Origin: Halosegnis marinus
Lineage (GTDB): Archaea; Halobacteriota; Halobacteria; Halobacteriales; Haloarculaceae
DNA: 64,000 bases
Assembly (NCBI RefSeq): GCF_029338355.1
Contig: NZ_CP119802.1
Location: 682,001 to 746,000 of the forward strand
Reading direction: 5' to 3'
The translations under genes were made by a program, and so were the position numbers. The stretch's first letter is position 1, and each line of letters begins with the position of its first letter. The notes beneath the pieces were generated by a model. It had not been told where the DNA came from. It saw nothing but the letters and a program-made list of their open reading frames with translations, and made no database searches. Shown here one piece after another: positions 42,787 through 50,383 of this stretch.

Positions 42787-43593
42787 CTATTCGCGGGCGG
42801 CATCGACGACCTCGTAGCCGATGTTGCCGTCGCGGAGTTCGTCGGTGAGCGCGGACAGTTCGGTGGCCGTGGCGACCAACAGCACGTCGAGCCCCTTCGT
42901 CGCGGCCTCGCGGACGGCGGCCCGGGTGCCGAAGCGCACGTCCGGGTCGCGGTCCGCCGCGCGAACCGCCGCGAGCGCCTCCGTCCCGGCGACGGCGAGC
43001 AGGTCGTGGTCGGCCGCGAGGTCGCGCAGGCGGTCGGGGGCGACCGCGCGCGAGCCGCCGTCGCGCACCCGGGGGAGCGAGACGACGGTGACCGTCCCCA
43101 GTTCGTAGTCGACGACCCCCTCGAAGTTCGTGACGCCCACGTCGGTGCCGGCCGCGGCGTCGGTGACGGCGACCGCGGTGGCCCCGCCGGCCCCGCCGGC
43201 CGTCGCGCGGAGGACGCCGTCGTGCATCGACAGCGACACCGTCTCGCCCTCGCGCACGTCCGTGGCGGCGACGGCCGTGTCGATGTCCACCTGCCCGACC
43301 ACCTCCTCGGAGACGCGCGTCACGAGGTCGCGGAGGCCGTCGGTGCGCGTGATGAGCCAGTCCACGCCCTCCTTCGTCACCTCGTAGCGACCCCGGCCGT
43401 GCTTCTCGACGTACCCCTCCTCGATGAGTTCCCGGAGGTACTCGCTGACGGCCTGTGCCGTGACGCCGACCGCGTCGGCGATCTCCTGCTGGCTCACCGC
43501 CGGCTGGCGGTCGGCGACCTCGACGAGTATCTGGTAGCGGGTGGCCGTCCGCTTGCTCCGGAGGACGCTCTCCTCGGCCGGGCGCTCGCTCAT
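42787..43593 (-). CDS. MarR-like winged-helix transcriptional regulator
   Basis: A 268-residue regulator, ATG at 43593 (MSERPAEESVLRSKRTATRYQ). The N-terminal 85 residues form a winged helix: ADRQPAVSQQEIADAVGVTAQAVSEYLRELIEEGYVEKHGRGRYEVTKEG. The C-terminal domain (about 100-268) has conserved haloarchaeal features, such as AVTDAAAGTDVGVTNFEGVVDYELGTVTVV and RFGTRAAVREAATKGLDVLLV, probably a ligand or dimerisation domain. It converges with the membrane protein gene. Confidence 0.85.
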   Translation of the reverse strand: MSERPAEESVLRSKRTATRYQILVEVADRQPAVSQQEIADAVGVTAQAVSEYLRELIEEGYVEKHGRGRYEVTKEGVDWLITRTDGLRDLVTRVSEEVVGQVDIDTAVAATDVREGETVSLSMHDGVLRATAGGAGGATAVAVTDAAAGTDVGVTNFEGVVDYELGTVTVVSLPRVRDGGSRAVAPDRLRDLAADHDLLAVAGTEALAAVRAADRDPDVRFGTRAAVREAATKGLDVLLVATATELSALTDELRDGNIGYEVVDAARE

Positions 43594-43741
43594 ACCCGGA
43601 CTCGGGGCGGCGAGCGCAAGTAGCTTTGGCAACCGGGAGCCGAGACACGCGTTTCCGGGAGCTTCGTCGCGGACGGCACAACTCCGCTTGCGCGACGGAA
43701 ATCCCGCTTGGGTCGAAGCGCAACGGGGCTTGTCTCCCGGG

Positions 43742-44524
43742 TCAGGTCCGTCGGAGGCGCGGCGCGACGGCGTATCGCACCCGCCCGTCGCCGTCCGCGA
43801 GGTCGAACGTGACGTACAGCGGGTGTTCGACGCCGAGCCGGAGGTCCACGGGCCCGTCGGGGAGTTCCCGCGCCACGGCCCGGAGGTAGTCCACGGAGAG
43901 GACGGAGTCGGCCTCGCGGGCCTCGAAGCCGGGGAGGTCCGCGCCCGCGCGGTCCAGCGTGAACTCGTCCGTGTCGCCGCCGGCCTCGACGCGGAAGCGC
44001 TCCCCGTCGGGGTCGACCGCGAGCGTGAGGTGGTCCGCGAGGCCCGCCGCGGCGTCGACGGCCCGACCGAACGTGTCGCCGGACAGCGTCACGGCCGCGA
44101 GGTCCGCCCCCTCGTCGGGCGCTATCGCGTCGGGCGGGGAGCGTATCGCCGACGGGTCCACGAGGCCGAGCGCGTACTCGAAGTCGCCCGAGGCGACACG
44201 GAGGGTGTGCGTCTCGGGACGCAACGCGAGCTCGACCGACCCCTCGGCCGTGGCGAGCGCCTCCTCCAGTCGGTCGAGGGCGAGCCCCACCGTCGTCCCC
44301 GTCGCCTCGTAGCGGTCGAAGGCGGCCCGGTCGAGACGGAGGTCGACGGCCGCCACCGTCGCGGGGTCCATCGCCCGGACGCGGAGGCCCTCGGGCGCGA
44401 GTTCGACCCGACACTCGTCGACGAGCGCCCCGAGCGCCGAGACGCAGGCGCGGAGGCGGTCGGCCGACGCGGTCGCGCGGAACGACGCCGACGCCTCGCC
44501 GGCGTCCGCTCGTGTGTCTGCCAT
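43742..44524 (-). CDS. Divergent DNA polymerase sliding clamp (PCNA family)
   Basis: A 260-residue protein with the doubled PCNA fold. The first domain reads FRATASADRLRACVSALGALVDECRVELAPEGLRVRAMDPATVA, the usual PCNA opening, after an extra 14-residue N-terminus; the second has FTLDRAGADLPGFEA, VLSVDYLRAV and a C-terminal YAVAPRL in place of the YMLAPRI type ending. The interdomain segment EYALGLVDPSAIRSPP matches YTLALIDPDSIRxEP of haloarchaeal PCNA. It is much more divergent than a typical housekeeping haloarchaeal clamp, so it may be a paralogue. The ATG at 44524 follows a TATA-like gttatg at 44547-44554. Confidence 0.85.
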   Translation of the reverse strand: MADTRADAGEASASFRATASADRLRACVSALGALVDECRVELAPEGLRVRAMDPATVAAVDLRLDRAAFDRYEATGTTVGLALDRLEEALATAEGSVELALRPETHTLRVASGDFEYALGLVDPSAIRSPPDAIAPDEGADLAAVTLSGDTFGRAVDAAAGLADHLTLAVDPDGERFRVEAGGDTDEFTLDRAGADLPGFEAREADSVLSVDYLRAVARELPDGPVDLRLGVEHPLYVTFDLADGDGRVRYAVAPRLRRT

Positions 44525-44578
44525 ACCGGCGCGTCCGGGGGTTCGGGCATAACGGTTTTCGTAACTGTATCGGTAGAT

Positions 44579-44636
44579 AACCTGAATCAAAGTATTAATC
44601 TATATGTACTAGTCTTTACATACTCTGAAACAGGTT
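44579..44636 (+). promoter_or_regulatory. Long inverted repeat straddling the promoter of 44637
   Basis: AACCTGAATCAAAGTAT (44579-44595) and ATACTCTGAAACAGGTT (44620-44636) are inverted copies matching at 14 of 17 positions. The 24-bp spacer contains the likely TATA box (tctatatgta, 44599-44608). Half-site centres are 41 bp apart, about four helical turns. The second half ends one base before the ATG at 44637. A dimeric or tetrameric repressor binding both halves would block TATA access and the start site. Confidence 0.6.
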
Positions 44637-45185
44637 ATGACTGACGACGAACGCGACCGCGGCGTCCTCAGTCCGGCCGACCGCGCGTACCTGCGCGGCG
44701 AGACGGACCTGGCGAGCGTCCAGTCGGAGCGGAACACCCGCGCGCGCATCCGCGACCGGGTGTACGACGGCGTGCGCGACTTCGAACTGCTCGTGGAACA
44801 CCTCGACGCCCGCGACCGCGCGCTGGCGTTCGAGTCGCGGGGCGACGGCACCGAGACGTTCGACGGCCTCGTCGCTGCCGTCGCCTTCCTCTACGCCGTG
44901 GCCGACGACGCGGGCGTCGACTTCTCGACGCTCGTCGCGGAGGGCGTCAACGTCGCGGAGGCCGCGAACGACCGCGCGGCGAGCGTCGACCTCGACGTGA
45001 CCTACCACGGGCTGACGGCGGCGGGCCTGCTCGACCGGCTGGAGCGCGGCGAACGGCTCTCGCTCACCGAACTCGCCTTCCTCCACCGGAGCCCCGACGT
45101 GCGCGACGACGAGCTCGCGCGCCTGCTCGACGACGAGGAGCCGGTGGACGACGGCCGTATCCAGTCGAAGGTGACGAGCTTCTGA
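44637..45185 (+). CDS. Conserved haloarchaeal protein, unknown function (182 aa)
   Basis: A soluble 182-residue, mainly helical protein: DRGVLSPADRAYLRGETDLASVQSERNTRARIRDRVYDGVRDFELLVEHLD at the N-terminus, repeated helices after that, and a C-terminal stretch TELAFLHRSPDVRDDELARLL. The SPADRAYLRGE opening is common to a group of haloarchaeal proteins of unknown role, some predicted as regulators. Two helical halves may form a DNA- or RNA-binding fold but no HTH is certain. It is divergent from the sliding clamp gene, and its promoter carries a long inverted repeat. Confidence 0.75.
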   Translation: MTDDERDRGVLSPADRAYLRGETDLASVQSERNTRARIRDRVYDGVRDFELLVEHLDARDRALAFESRGDGTETFDGLVAAVAFLYAVADDAGVDFSTLVAEGVNVAEAANDRAASVDLDVTYHGLTAAGLLDRLERGERLSLTELAFLHRSPDVRDDELARLLDDEEPVDDGRIQSKVTSF

Positions 45186-45222
45186 GCCGAAGGCTTACCA
45201 CCCGACGCTCCCGACGGCAGGT

Positions 45223-46392
45223 ATGCCGACGCACCTGCCTGAGAGCGAGTACACGACGCGGCTCGCCGCCGTTCGGACGGAGCTCGCGGGGACGGACGCC
45301 GACGCCGCCGGCTTCTTCTCCGCGACGAGCATCGACTACCTGACCGGCTTCGACCACATCCAGACGGAGCGGCCCGTGCTCCTGGTCGTGACCGAGAGCG
45401 AGGTCGGAATCACGGTCCCGCGCCTGGAGGTCGAGCGCGTCGCGCCGAACGAGCGCATCGACGAGGTCGTCTCGTACTTCGACTACCCCGGCGGGAAGCC
45501 GATAGAGACGGCCGCCGGGATGTGTGCCGAGATGGGCGTCGAGTCGGTCGCCGCCGACGCGGACGGCGCCCCCGGCGTGATGGGCTACGAGGGCCCCGCG
45601 CTCTCCGAGTTCCTCGACGTGGAGACGCAGTCGTGGGTGCCGCGGATGCGGTGGGCGAAGTCCGACGCCGAGGTGGCCCTCGTCCGCGAGTCGGCCGAGT
45701 GGGCCAACCTCGGCCACCGCTACCTCGCCGACTACACCGAGGTCGGCGCCCACCCCGCGACCGTCTCCCAGGAGGCCTCGACCGACGCCTCGCGCGCGAT
45801 GCTCGACACGCTCGGCGACCGCTACGACGTGCGGGTCCGCGGCGGCGGTCCGGTCCACGCCGGCTACATCTCCGGCGAGGAGACGGCGCTCCCGCACGGC
45901 CACACCCCGAACGAGCGGCTCTCGGAGGGCGACGTGCTCATCACGGGCGCGTCGGCCAACGTCGGCGGCTACCACTCCGAACTGGAGCGGACGATGTTCG
46001 TCGGCTCCTACACCGACGAGGACGAACACTACTTCGAGGTGATGTGCGACCTGCAGGAGGCGGCCATCGACGCGATGGGGCCGGGCGTGGACCTCGCCTA
46101 CGTTGACGAGCAGGTCCACGCGCTCGCCGAGGAGCACGGCGTGTCCGACCTCCTGCGCCACCACGTCGGCCACAACATCGGGCTGGACGGCCACGAGCCG
46201 CCGTACATCGACCGCGGCTGGGGCGAGCGGTTCGACGACGCGACGATGGAGGCCGGCCACATCTACACCATCGAGCCGGGCCTGTACACGGAGACCGCGG
46301 GCTACCGCCACTCCGACACCATCGCCGTCACCGACGACGGCGTGGAGTGGCTCACCTACTTCCCGCGCAACATCGAGTCGAACACGGTGTAG
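45223..46392 (+). CDS. M24 family protein lacking several metal ligands (creatinase-like)
   Basis: A 389-residue protein with the creatinase/aminopeptidase P two-domain layout. The pita-bread domain is clear (HHVGHNIGLDGHEPP, YTIEPGLYTE), so the His and one Glu ligand remain, but the first Asp position reads Gly (TGASANVGG), the second Asp is Glu (GYHSELERT) and the last Glu position is Ser (YRHSDTIAVT). Creatinase uses this fold without metal, so another chemistry, or a non-enzymatic role, is possible. Its stop overlaps the following HAD-like gene by 1 nt. Confidence 0.82.
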   Translation: MPTHLPESEYTTRLAAVRTELAGTDADAAGFFSATSIDYLTGFDHIQTERPVLLVVTESEVGITVPRLEVERVAPNERIDEVVSYFDYPGGKPIETAAGMCAEMGVESVAADADGAPGVMGYEGPALSEFLDVETQSWVPRMRWAKSDAEVALVRESAEWANLGHRYLADYTEVGAHPATVSQEASTDASRAMLDTLGDRYDVRVRGGGPVHAGYISGEETALPHGHTPNERLSEGDVLITGASANVGGYHSELERTMFVGSYTDEDEHYFEVMCDLQEAAIDAMGPGVDLAYVDEQVHALAEEHGVSDLLRHHVGHNIGLDGHEPPYIDRGWGERFDDATMEAGHIYTIEPGLYTETAGYRHSDTIAVTDDGVEWLTYFPRNIESNTV

Positions 46393-47018
46393 TGGCCGTC
46401 GTCTTCGCCCTCGGCGCGCTCGTCTCGGCCGCCGAACCGGACGACCCCGCCGCCGCGATAGCGCGCGAACTCCGCGAGCGCGGGGTCGAAGTGCCCGACG
46501 ACTGGGCCGCGGCCTACGCGGAGACGCACGTCGACCCCCCGGACGGGGCGGCCGTCCCGCACCACGCCCACGTCGCCCGCGCGCTCGCCTCGCGCGGCGT
46601 CCCGGCCCCGAACAACGCCGCGCGCCGGGCCCTCGTCGCCGCGTTCGCCCCCGACGCCGCGGCCCGCGACGGCGCACTGGAGGCCGTCCTGCGGGCGCGC
46701 GAGCACGGCCCCGTCGCCCTGCTCTCGGACACGACCGTCCCGGAGTACGCGCGCCGCGCGCTCCTCTCCGCGGGGCTGCGCTGGCGGCCGGACACCGACC
46801 GCGAGCCGCTGTTCGACGCGGTGGTCACGGGCGTTTCGTGTGGGTGGCTCGCGCCCCATCCGGAGGCGTTCGCGGCCGTCGCCGAGGCGCTCGGGGTCGA
46901 GGGCACGGCCCTGACACACGTCGCGCGCGACCCCGAGGCGCGCCCCGGTGTCGAGGCCGTCGGCGGGTCGTTCGTGGACGCGCGAGCGCGGTCGCTCGGG
47001 GATATCGAGTTCCGATAG
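46392..47018 (+). CDS. HAD-superfamily-like protein without catalytic residues
   Basis: A 208-residue protein starting at a GTG that overlaps the previous TAG. Its HAD fold is recognisable from VAVVFALGALV (motif I position, normally FDxDGTL), LLSDTTVPEYARRAL (motif II), DAVVTGVSCGWLAPHPEAF (motif III, normally GxxKPxP) and HVARDPEARPGVEAVGG (motif IV, normally GDDxxxD). The nucleophilic Asp is Ala, the second Asp is Gly, the motif III Lys is Ala and the motif IV acidic pair is lost. It should not be a phosphatase; a binding or regulatory role is more likely. Confidence 0.75.
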   Translation: MAVVFALGALVSAAEPDDPAAAIARELRERGVEVPDDWAAAYAETHVDPPDGAAVPHHAHVARALASRGVPAPNNAARRALVAAFAPDAAARDGALEAVLRAREHGPVALLSDTTVPEYARRALLSAGLRWRPDTDREPLFDAVVTGVSCGWLAPHPEAFAAVAEALGVEGTALTHVARDPEARPGVEAVGGSFVDARARSLGDIEFR

Positions 47019-47141
47019 AAGGGTCGTCCGCCCCGCGTCCGACGGCCGCGTGACGACGGGAGAAAGCCTATACGGGAGGCGGTTCCCGGCCCGAACGAGG
47101 CCGTCGGGCGGCCGCACAGCCGCCACACGCTCTTCCCCTTC

Positions 47142-47285
47142 TCAGCCCGCGAACGCGGAGTACGCGAGTCCGAGCAGGAGTATCGCCAGCAGCACGTAGG
47201 CGAACACCACGAGGGCGTTCCGCCTGGGCGCGTTGTGTGCCGTGCCGGGGAGTCTGGTCCGTGGAACCGTGGCGCGAGCCGCCAC
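47142..47285 (-). CDS. Small membrane protein (47 aa) ending the SipW operon
   Basis: Begins at a GTG two bases after the stop of the sequon-rich gene. The peptide has a basic N-terminal half (PRTRLPGTAHNAPRRN) and one transmembrane helix (ALVVFAYVLLAILLLGLAYSAF). Codon use is GC-ending throughout. The tight spacing places it in the operon. It could anchor or assist secretion of the cluster's products, but this is inference. Confidence 0.6.
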   Translation of the reverse strand: MAARATVPRTRLPGTAHNAPRRNALVVFAYVLLAILLLGLAYSAFAG

Positions 47286-47287
47286 TA

Positions 47288-48358
47288 TCAGGCCTCCTCC
47301 GAGTCGCCCGGCTTCGCGCTCGTCTCCTCCGTTCCCTCGGTTCCGTCCGTCCCGTCGCCGCCGGTCGCCGTCGTGCCGGACGTGGTCGTGGTGTCCGTCG
47401 TATTCGTGGTGTTCGACGGGCCCGACGTGTCAGTCTCGTTCGCGGGCGGGTCGGTCGGACCGTCGTCCGTCGTGTCCGTGGCGTTCTCGCCCGTCGTCGT
47501 GTCCGCCTCGTTCGTCACGTCCGTCGTGTTCCCGTCCGCCGTCGTGTTCGTCGGGGTCGTCGTGTCCGTGGCGTTCGTCGTATCGGACGTGTCCGTGGCG
47601 TTCGTCGACGGCGCGGTCGGGCCGTTGTTCGTGGTGTTCGTCGCGTTCGTCGTATCCGTGACGTTCGTCGTATCCGTGACGTTCGTCGTATCCGTGACGT
47701 TCGTCGGGGTCGACGTGTCGGTGGTGTTCGTCACGTTCTGATCCGTCGTCGTGTTCGTCACGTTCTGATCCGTCGTCGTGTTCGTCACGTTCTGATCCGT
47801 CGTCGTGTTCGTCACGTTCTGATCCGTCGTCGTGTTCGTCACGTTCTGATCCGTCGTCGTGTTCGTCACGTTCGACGGGTCGGACGTGTCCGTGGCGTTC
47901 GCGGTCGGGTCGGCCGGTCCGTCGTCCGTCGCGTTCGTCGTGTTCGTCGTGTTCGACGTGTTCGACGTGTTCGACGTGTTCACAGTCGGCTGGGTCGGGC
48001 CGCCGTCCGTCGTATTCGTGGCGTTCGTGACGTTCGTCGTGTTCGACGACGGGGTGGTCGGGCCGTCGTCCGTGACGTTCGTCACCTCCGTGACGTTCCC
48101 GTCCGTCGTCGTGTTCGACGTGTTTGTGTCCGTCGTGTTCGACGTGTTCACGGCGACCGCGAGCGTCGAGAACCCGTCCTGCGACTGGTGCGGGGAGCCG
48201 AAGGTGACGACCCCCGGAACGGGCACGCTGGCGTCGAAGCCGACCCGCGCCTCCTCGTCGTCCGACAGCAGGGCGGCCGTGGGGCCGCCGGCGAAGCCGA
48301 GTGTCGCGGCGGCGAACACCGCGAGCGCGGCGACGAACACCGCGAGGGCCTTACTCAT
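47288..48358 (-). CDS. Secreted sequon-saturated mucin-like protein
   Basis: A 356-residue protein with a signal peptide (MSKALAVFVAALAVFAAATLGFA) and a short beta-like domain (residues about 30-65), then about 280 residues made almost only of Asn, Thr, Asp, Val and Ser. About 40 Asn-X-Ser/Thr sequons can be counted, including five perfect copies of the 9-residue unit TTTDQNVTN and three of DTTNVT. The C-terminus ends with a Gly/Thr/Glu tail. Heavy N-glycosylation by haloarchaeal AglB is expected, making a brush-like chain. It overlaps the signal peptidase gene by 8 nt, so it belongs to the SipW cluster. Confidence 0.8.
   Translation of the reverse strand: MSKALAVFVAALAVFAAATLGFAGGPTAALLSDDEEARVGFDASVPVPGVVTFGSPHQSQDGFSTLAVAVNTSNTTDTNTSNTTTDGNVTEVTNVTDDGPTTPSSNTTNVTNATNTTDGGPTQPTVNTSNTSNTSNTTNTTNATDDGPADPTANATDTSDPSNVTNTTTDQNVTNTTTDQNVTNTTTDQNVTNTTTDQNVTNTTTDQNVTNTTDTSTPTNVTDTTNVTDTTNVTDTTNATNTTNNGPTAPSTNATDTSDTTNATDTTTPTNTTADGNTTDVTNEADTTTGENATDTTDDGPTDPPANETDTSGPSNTTNTTDTTTTSGTTATGGDGTDGTEGTEETSAKPGDSEEA
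47733..47867 (-). repeat. Five tandem 27-bp coding repeats
   Basis: Five back-to-back, apparently identical copies of a 27-bp unit (plus strand starts cacgttctgatccgtcgtcg) begin at 47733, 47760, 47787, 47814 and 47841, followed by a broken copy. They encode TTTDQNVTN nine-mers in the sequon-rich protein. The exact identity of copies suggests recent expansion by slippage or recombination, so copy number probably varies between strains. Confidence 0.85.
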
Positions 48359-49184
48359 CGCGCACCTCCGTGTCCGCCCCGCCGTCCGTCTGGACGGCGT
48401 AGGGCGCGGCGGTGCTCGCCGCGGCGCGGTTGAGCCGCCACGCGGCGAGCGTCACCCAGCCGGCGAACAGCAGGCCGAGCAGGCCGGCCGTCAGCGCGCC
48501 CACGGACACCGGGTCCGGGGCCGCGACGGCGAGGTACTCGCGGTAGACGTTCCACGCCGCGTAGGCGAACAGCGCCGCCATCGCCACGACGGTGAGCTTC
48601 AGGTCCACGACCGCGAGCGACACGTCGTCGTTCGCGACCGGGACCGGCTCCGGGTCGGCGTCGATCCGCCGGACGGCCGGAATCGGGGCGTCCGGCTCGC
48701 GGTCGCGCCGCGCCCACGTCCACAGCTCGTTCGCGACGAGCAGGACGAGCGGCACGACGACGAGCGCCACGTAGCCGGTCGAGGTGTTCGCCCAGAGGAT
48801 GACGTGGCCCACGAGCGGGATCACGTACACGACCTCGCCGAGGACGGCCGAACGCGGCACGACGCCGGCGTCGACGTTCTCGTTCGCGTCGCCCTTCGTC
48901 TCGTAGCCGCCGTCGACCGCGCCGACGACGCGGTGGGTCGTCGGGACCGACTCGCCGCCGGTCCGGTAGGTGATGACGTCGCCCACCCGAACGGGCGTCG
49001 AGGCGTCGACGATGACCACGTCGCCGGGCGACAGCGCCGGCTCCATGCTCCCGGAGAGCACGACGAAGCCGTCGTCCGCGCCGACGACCTGCGGCACCGC
49101 GAACACGACGAACGGCGTCACGGCCGCGACGAGCAGCAGCGTCCCAAGCACCGCCGCGACGCGGCGGGCGGTCACGCGGGTCAT
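48351..49184 (-). CDS. sipW: SipW-type signal peptidase I
   Basis: A 277-residue membrane protease of the archaeal/ER-type signal peptidase I group. The catalytic Ser46 lies in VVLSGSMEPALSPGDVV and the His in VPTTHRVVGAV (His84), a Ser-His arrangement with GYETKGDANE following. One N-terminal and three or so C-terminal transmembrane helices are present, the latter beyond the protease core. In Bacillus, SipW processes TasA and TapA; here the neighbouring genes encode five SipW-type substrates, so it is probably dedicated to them. It overlaps neighbours by 4 and 8 nt. Confidence 0.92.
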   Translation of the reverse strand: MTRVTARRVAAVLGTLLLVAAVTPFVVFAVPQVVGADDGFVVLSGSMEPALSPGDVVIVDASTPVRVGDVITYRTGGESVPTTHRVVGAVDGGYETKGDANENVDAGVVPRSAVLGEVVYVIPLVGHVILWANTSTGYVALVVVPLVLLVANELWTWARRDREPDAPIPAVRRIDADPEPVPVANDDVSLAVVDLKLTVVAMAALFAYAAWNVYREYLAVAAPDPVSVGALTAGLLGLLFAGWVTLAAWRLNRAAASTAAPYAVQTDGGADTEVRDE

Positions 49185-50383
49185 TTCTTCGGCCCTCCGT
49201 TGTTGCCGTTGCCCGGACGACCGTTGTCGTCGTCGTCCTTCCGGCCCTTGTCGGTGGACGGGTCCACACAGCCGGGGCAGTCGGGTTCCGGCGTGCAGAT
49301 GCACACCGTGACGTGACTGATGCCCTTGTCGTCGGCCGCGTAGACGATGCCGTCGCCGTCGCTGCCGGGGAGACCGGCCGTGTCGACGGTGGGAGCGTCG
49401 TCCGTCCCGCGCTCGTACGGCGTCGAGCCGCGGCCGGCCTTCACGCGGACGTTACACAGCGCGGGAACCACGCCGTCCGTGGGGTTCCCGTGCTCGTCGA
49501 GCCGGACGAGCCGGAACGCGACCCCGGTGGTCTCGGTTTCGCCGCCGTCCACCTTCGTCGCCGTGTCGTAGATGTCTATCCCGTACTCCGGGTTCTGCGG
49601 CAGCGAGTAGACGCCGGGCGCGGCGAACGAGTCGCCGAGTCCGGGCTGGGTGTTCTCCTCGAAGTCCAGCTTGCCGAGCGTACGACAGCACGGACAGGGG
49701 GTTTCCGACCCCTCACACGTGGCCGTGAACAGCCCCTCGAAGGGGTTCGTCGGCGTCTCGTCGTGGCGACACTGCTCCGCTTTGAAGTACAGCGGCAGGT
49801 CGACCGACTCCGAACCGACGTAGCCGACGAGCTCGTACTCGACGAGCACGCACACCTCGTCGGTGAGGCAGGCGGGCGGGGCCGTCGCCGGGTCGCCGTC
49901 GCCGTCGATACGGCGGCCGCCGCCGAGCCGGTCGGCGACCTCCCGGAGGGTGCCGGTCTCGATGGCCGTGCCGACGGCGTCCGTCTCACAGTCGAAGTAC
50001 GACAGCGTGAGCCGGAGGGCGTCGGCGAGCCTCGTCGCGGCCGGCTCGGGACACGTCGCCGCGAGCCACAGCGCCGCGGGGTTGTTCACGTAGCCCTCGC
50101 CCTGCGGGAGCGCGAAGGTGAGCACGGTGCTTCCGGACGCGTGCTCCGCGCCGAGTTCGTCGAGCGGGAGGGTCACGCGCGGCCCGTCGATGACGCCGGC
50201 GTCGCCGGCGCTCGGGCCGGAACGCACGTCGTACTCGACCACGAGGTCGACCGCGCCGGTCGTGAGCGCGCTGTCGAACCCCTCGCTGTCGGTGAACATC
50301 GCGGCGGTGCCGCTCCCGGTGAGCGCGCCCGCGCCGCCCGCGGCGGCCAGCGCGGCCAGCACGCGACGACGGCTGAACGTCAT
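49181..50383 (-). CDS. SipW-dependent-type secreted protein (TasA-like), cysteine-rich
   Basis: A 400-residue secreted protein. MTFSRRRVLAALAAAGGAGALTGSGTAAMFTDSEGF is a twin-arginine-like leader ending in the SipW-type 'AxFTDSE' site. A TasA-like beta domain follows, ending in the cluster's recurrent EQCRHDE motif (about 228-234). The second half has cysteine pairs (CPCCRTLG, CICTPEPDCPGC) and a polar GNGNNGGPKK tail. Its ATG overlaps the previous stop (ATGA) and its end overlaps sipW. Likely part of an extracellular fibre or matrix. Confidence 0.83.
   Translation of the reverse strand: MTFSRRRVLAALAAAGGAGALTGSGTAAMFTDSEGFDSALTTGAVDLVVEYDVRSGPSAGDAGVIDGPRVTLPLDELGAEHASGSTVLTFALPQGEGYVNNPAALWLAATCPEPAATRLADALRLTLSYFDCETDAVGTAIETGTLREVADRLGGGRRIDGDGDPATAPPACLTDEVCVLVEYELVGYVGSESVDLPLYFKAEQCRHDETPTNPFEGLFTATCEGSETPCPCCRTLGKLDFEENTQPGLGDSFAAPGVYSLPQNPEYGIDIYDTATKVDGGETETTGVAFRLVRLDEHGNPTDGVVPALCNVRVKAGRGSTPYERGTDDAPTVDTAGLPGSDGDGIVYAADDKGISHVTVCICTPEPDCPGCVDPSTDKGRKDDDDNGRPGNGNNGGPKK

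Noticed and set aside
47733-47873. Regular 27-bp repeats looking like a CRISPR array
   Set aside because: The copies are directly abutting with no spacers, are in frame and encode TTTDQNVTN units of a secreted protein with signal peptide; no cas genes are near.
47237-48433. Plus-strand open frame rich in Arg-Val repeats opposite the sequon-rich gene
   Set aside because: It is an antisense shadow: repeat composition follows from the minus-strand Asn/Thr codons, and only the minus frame has a signal peptide and operon overlaps.
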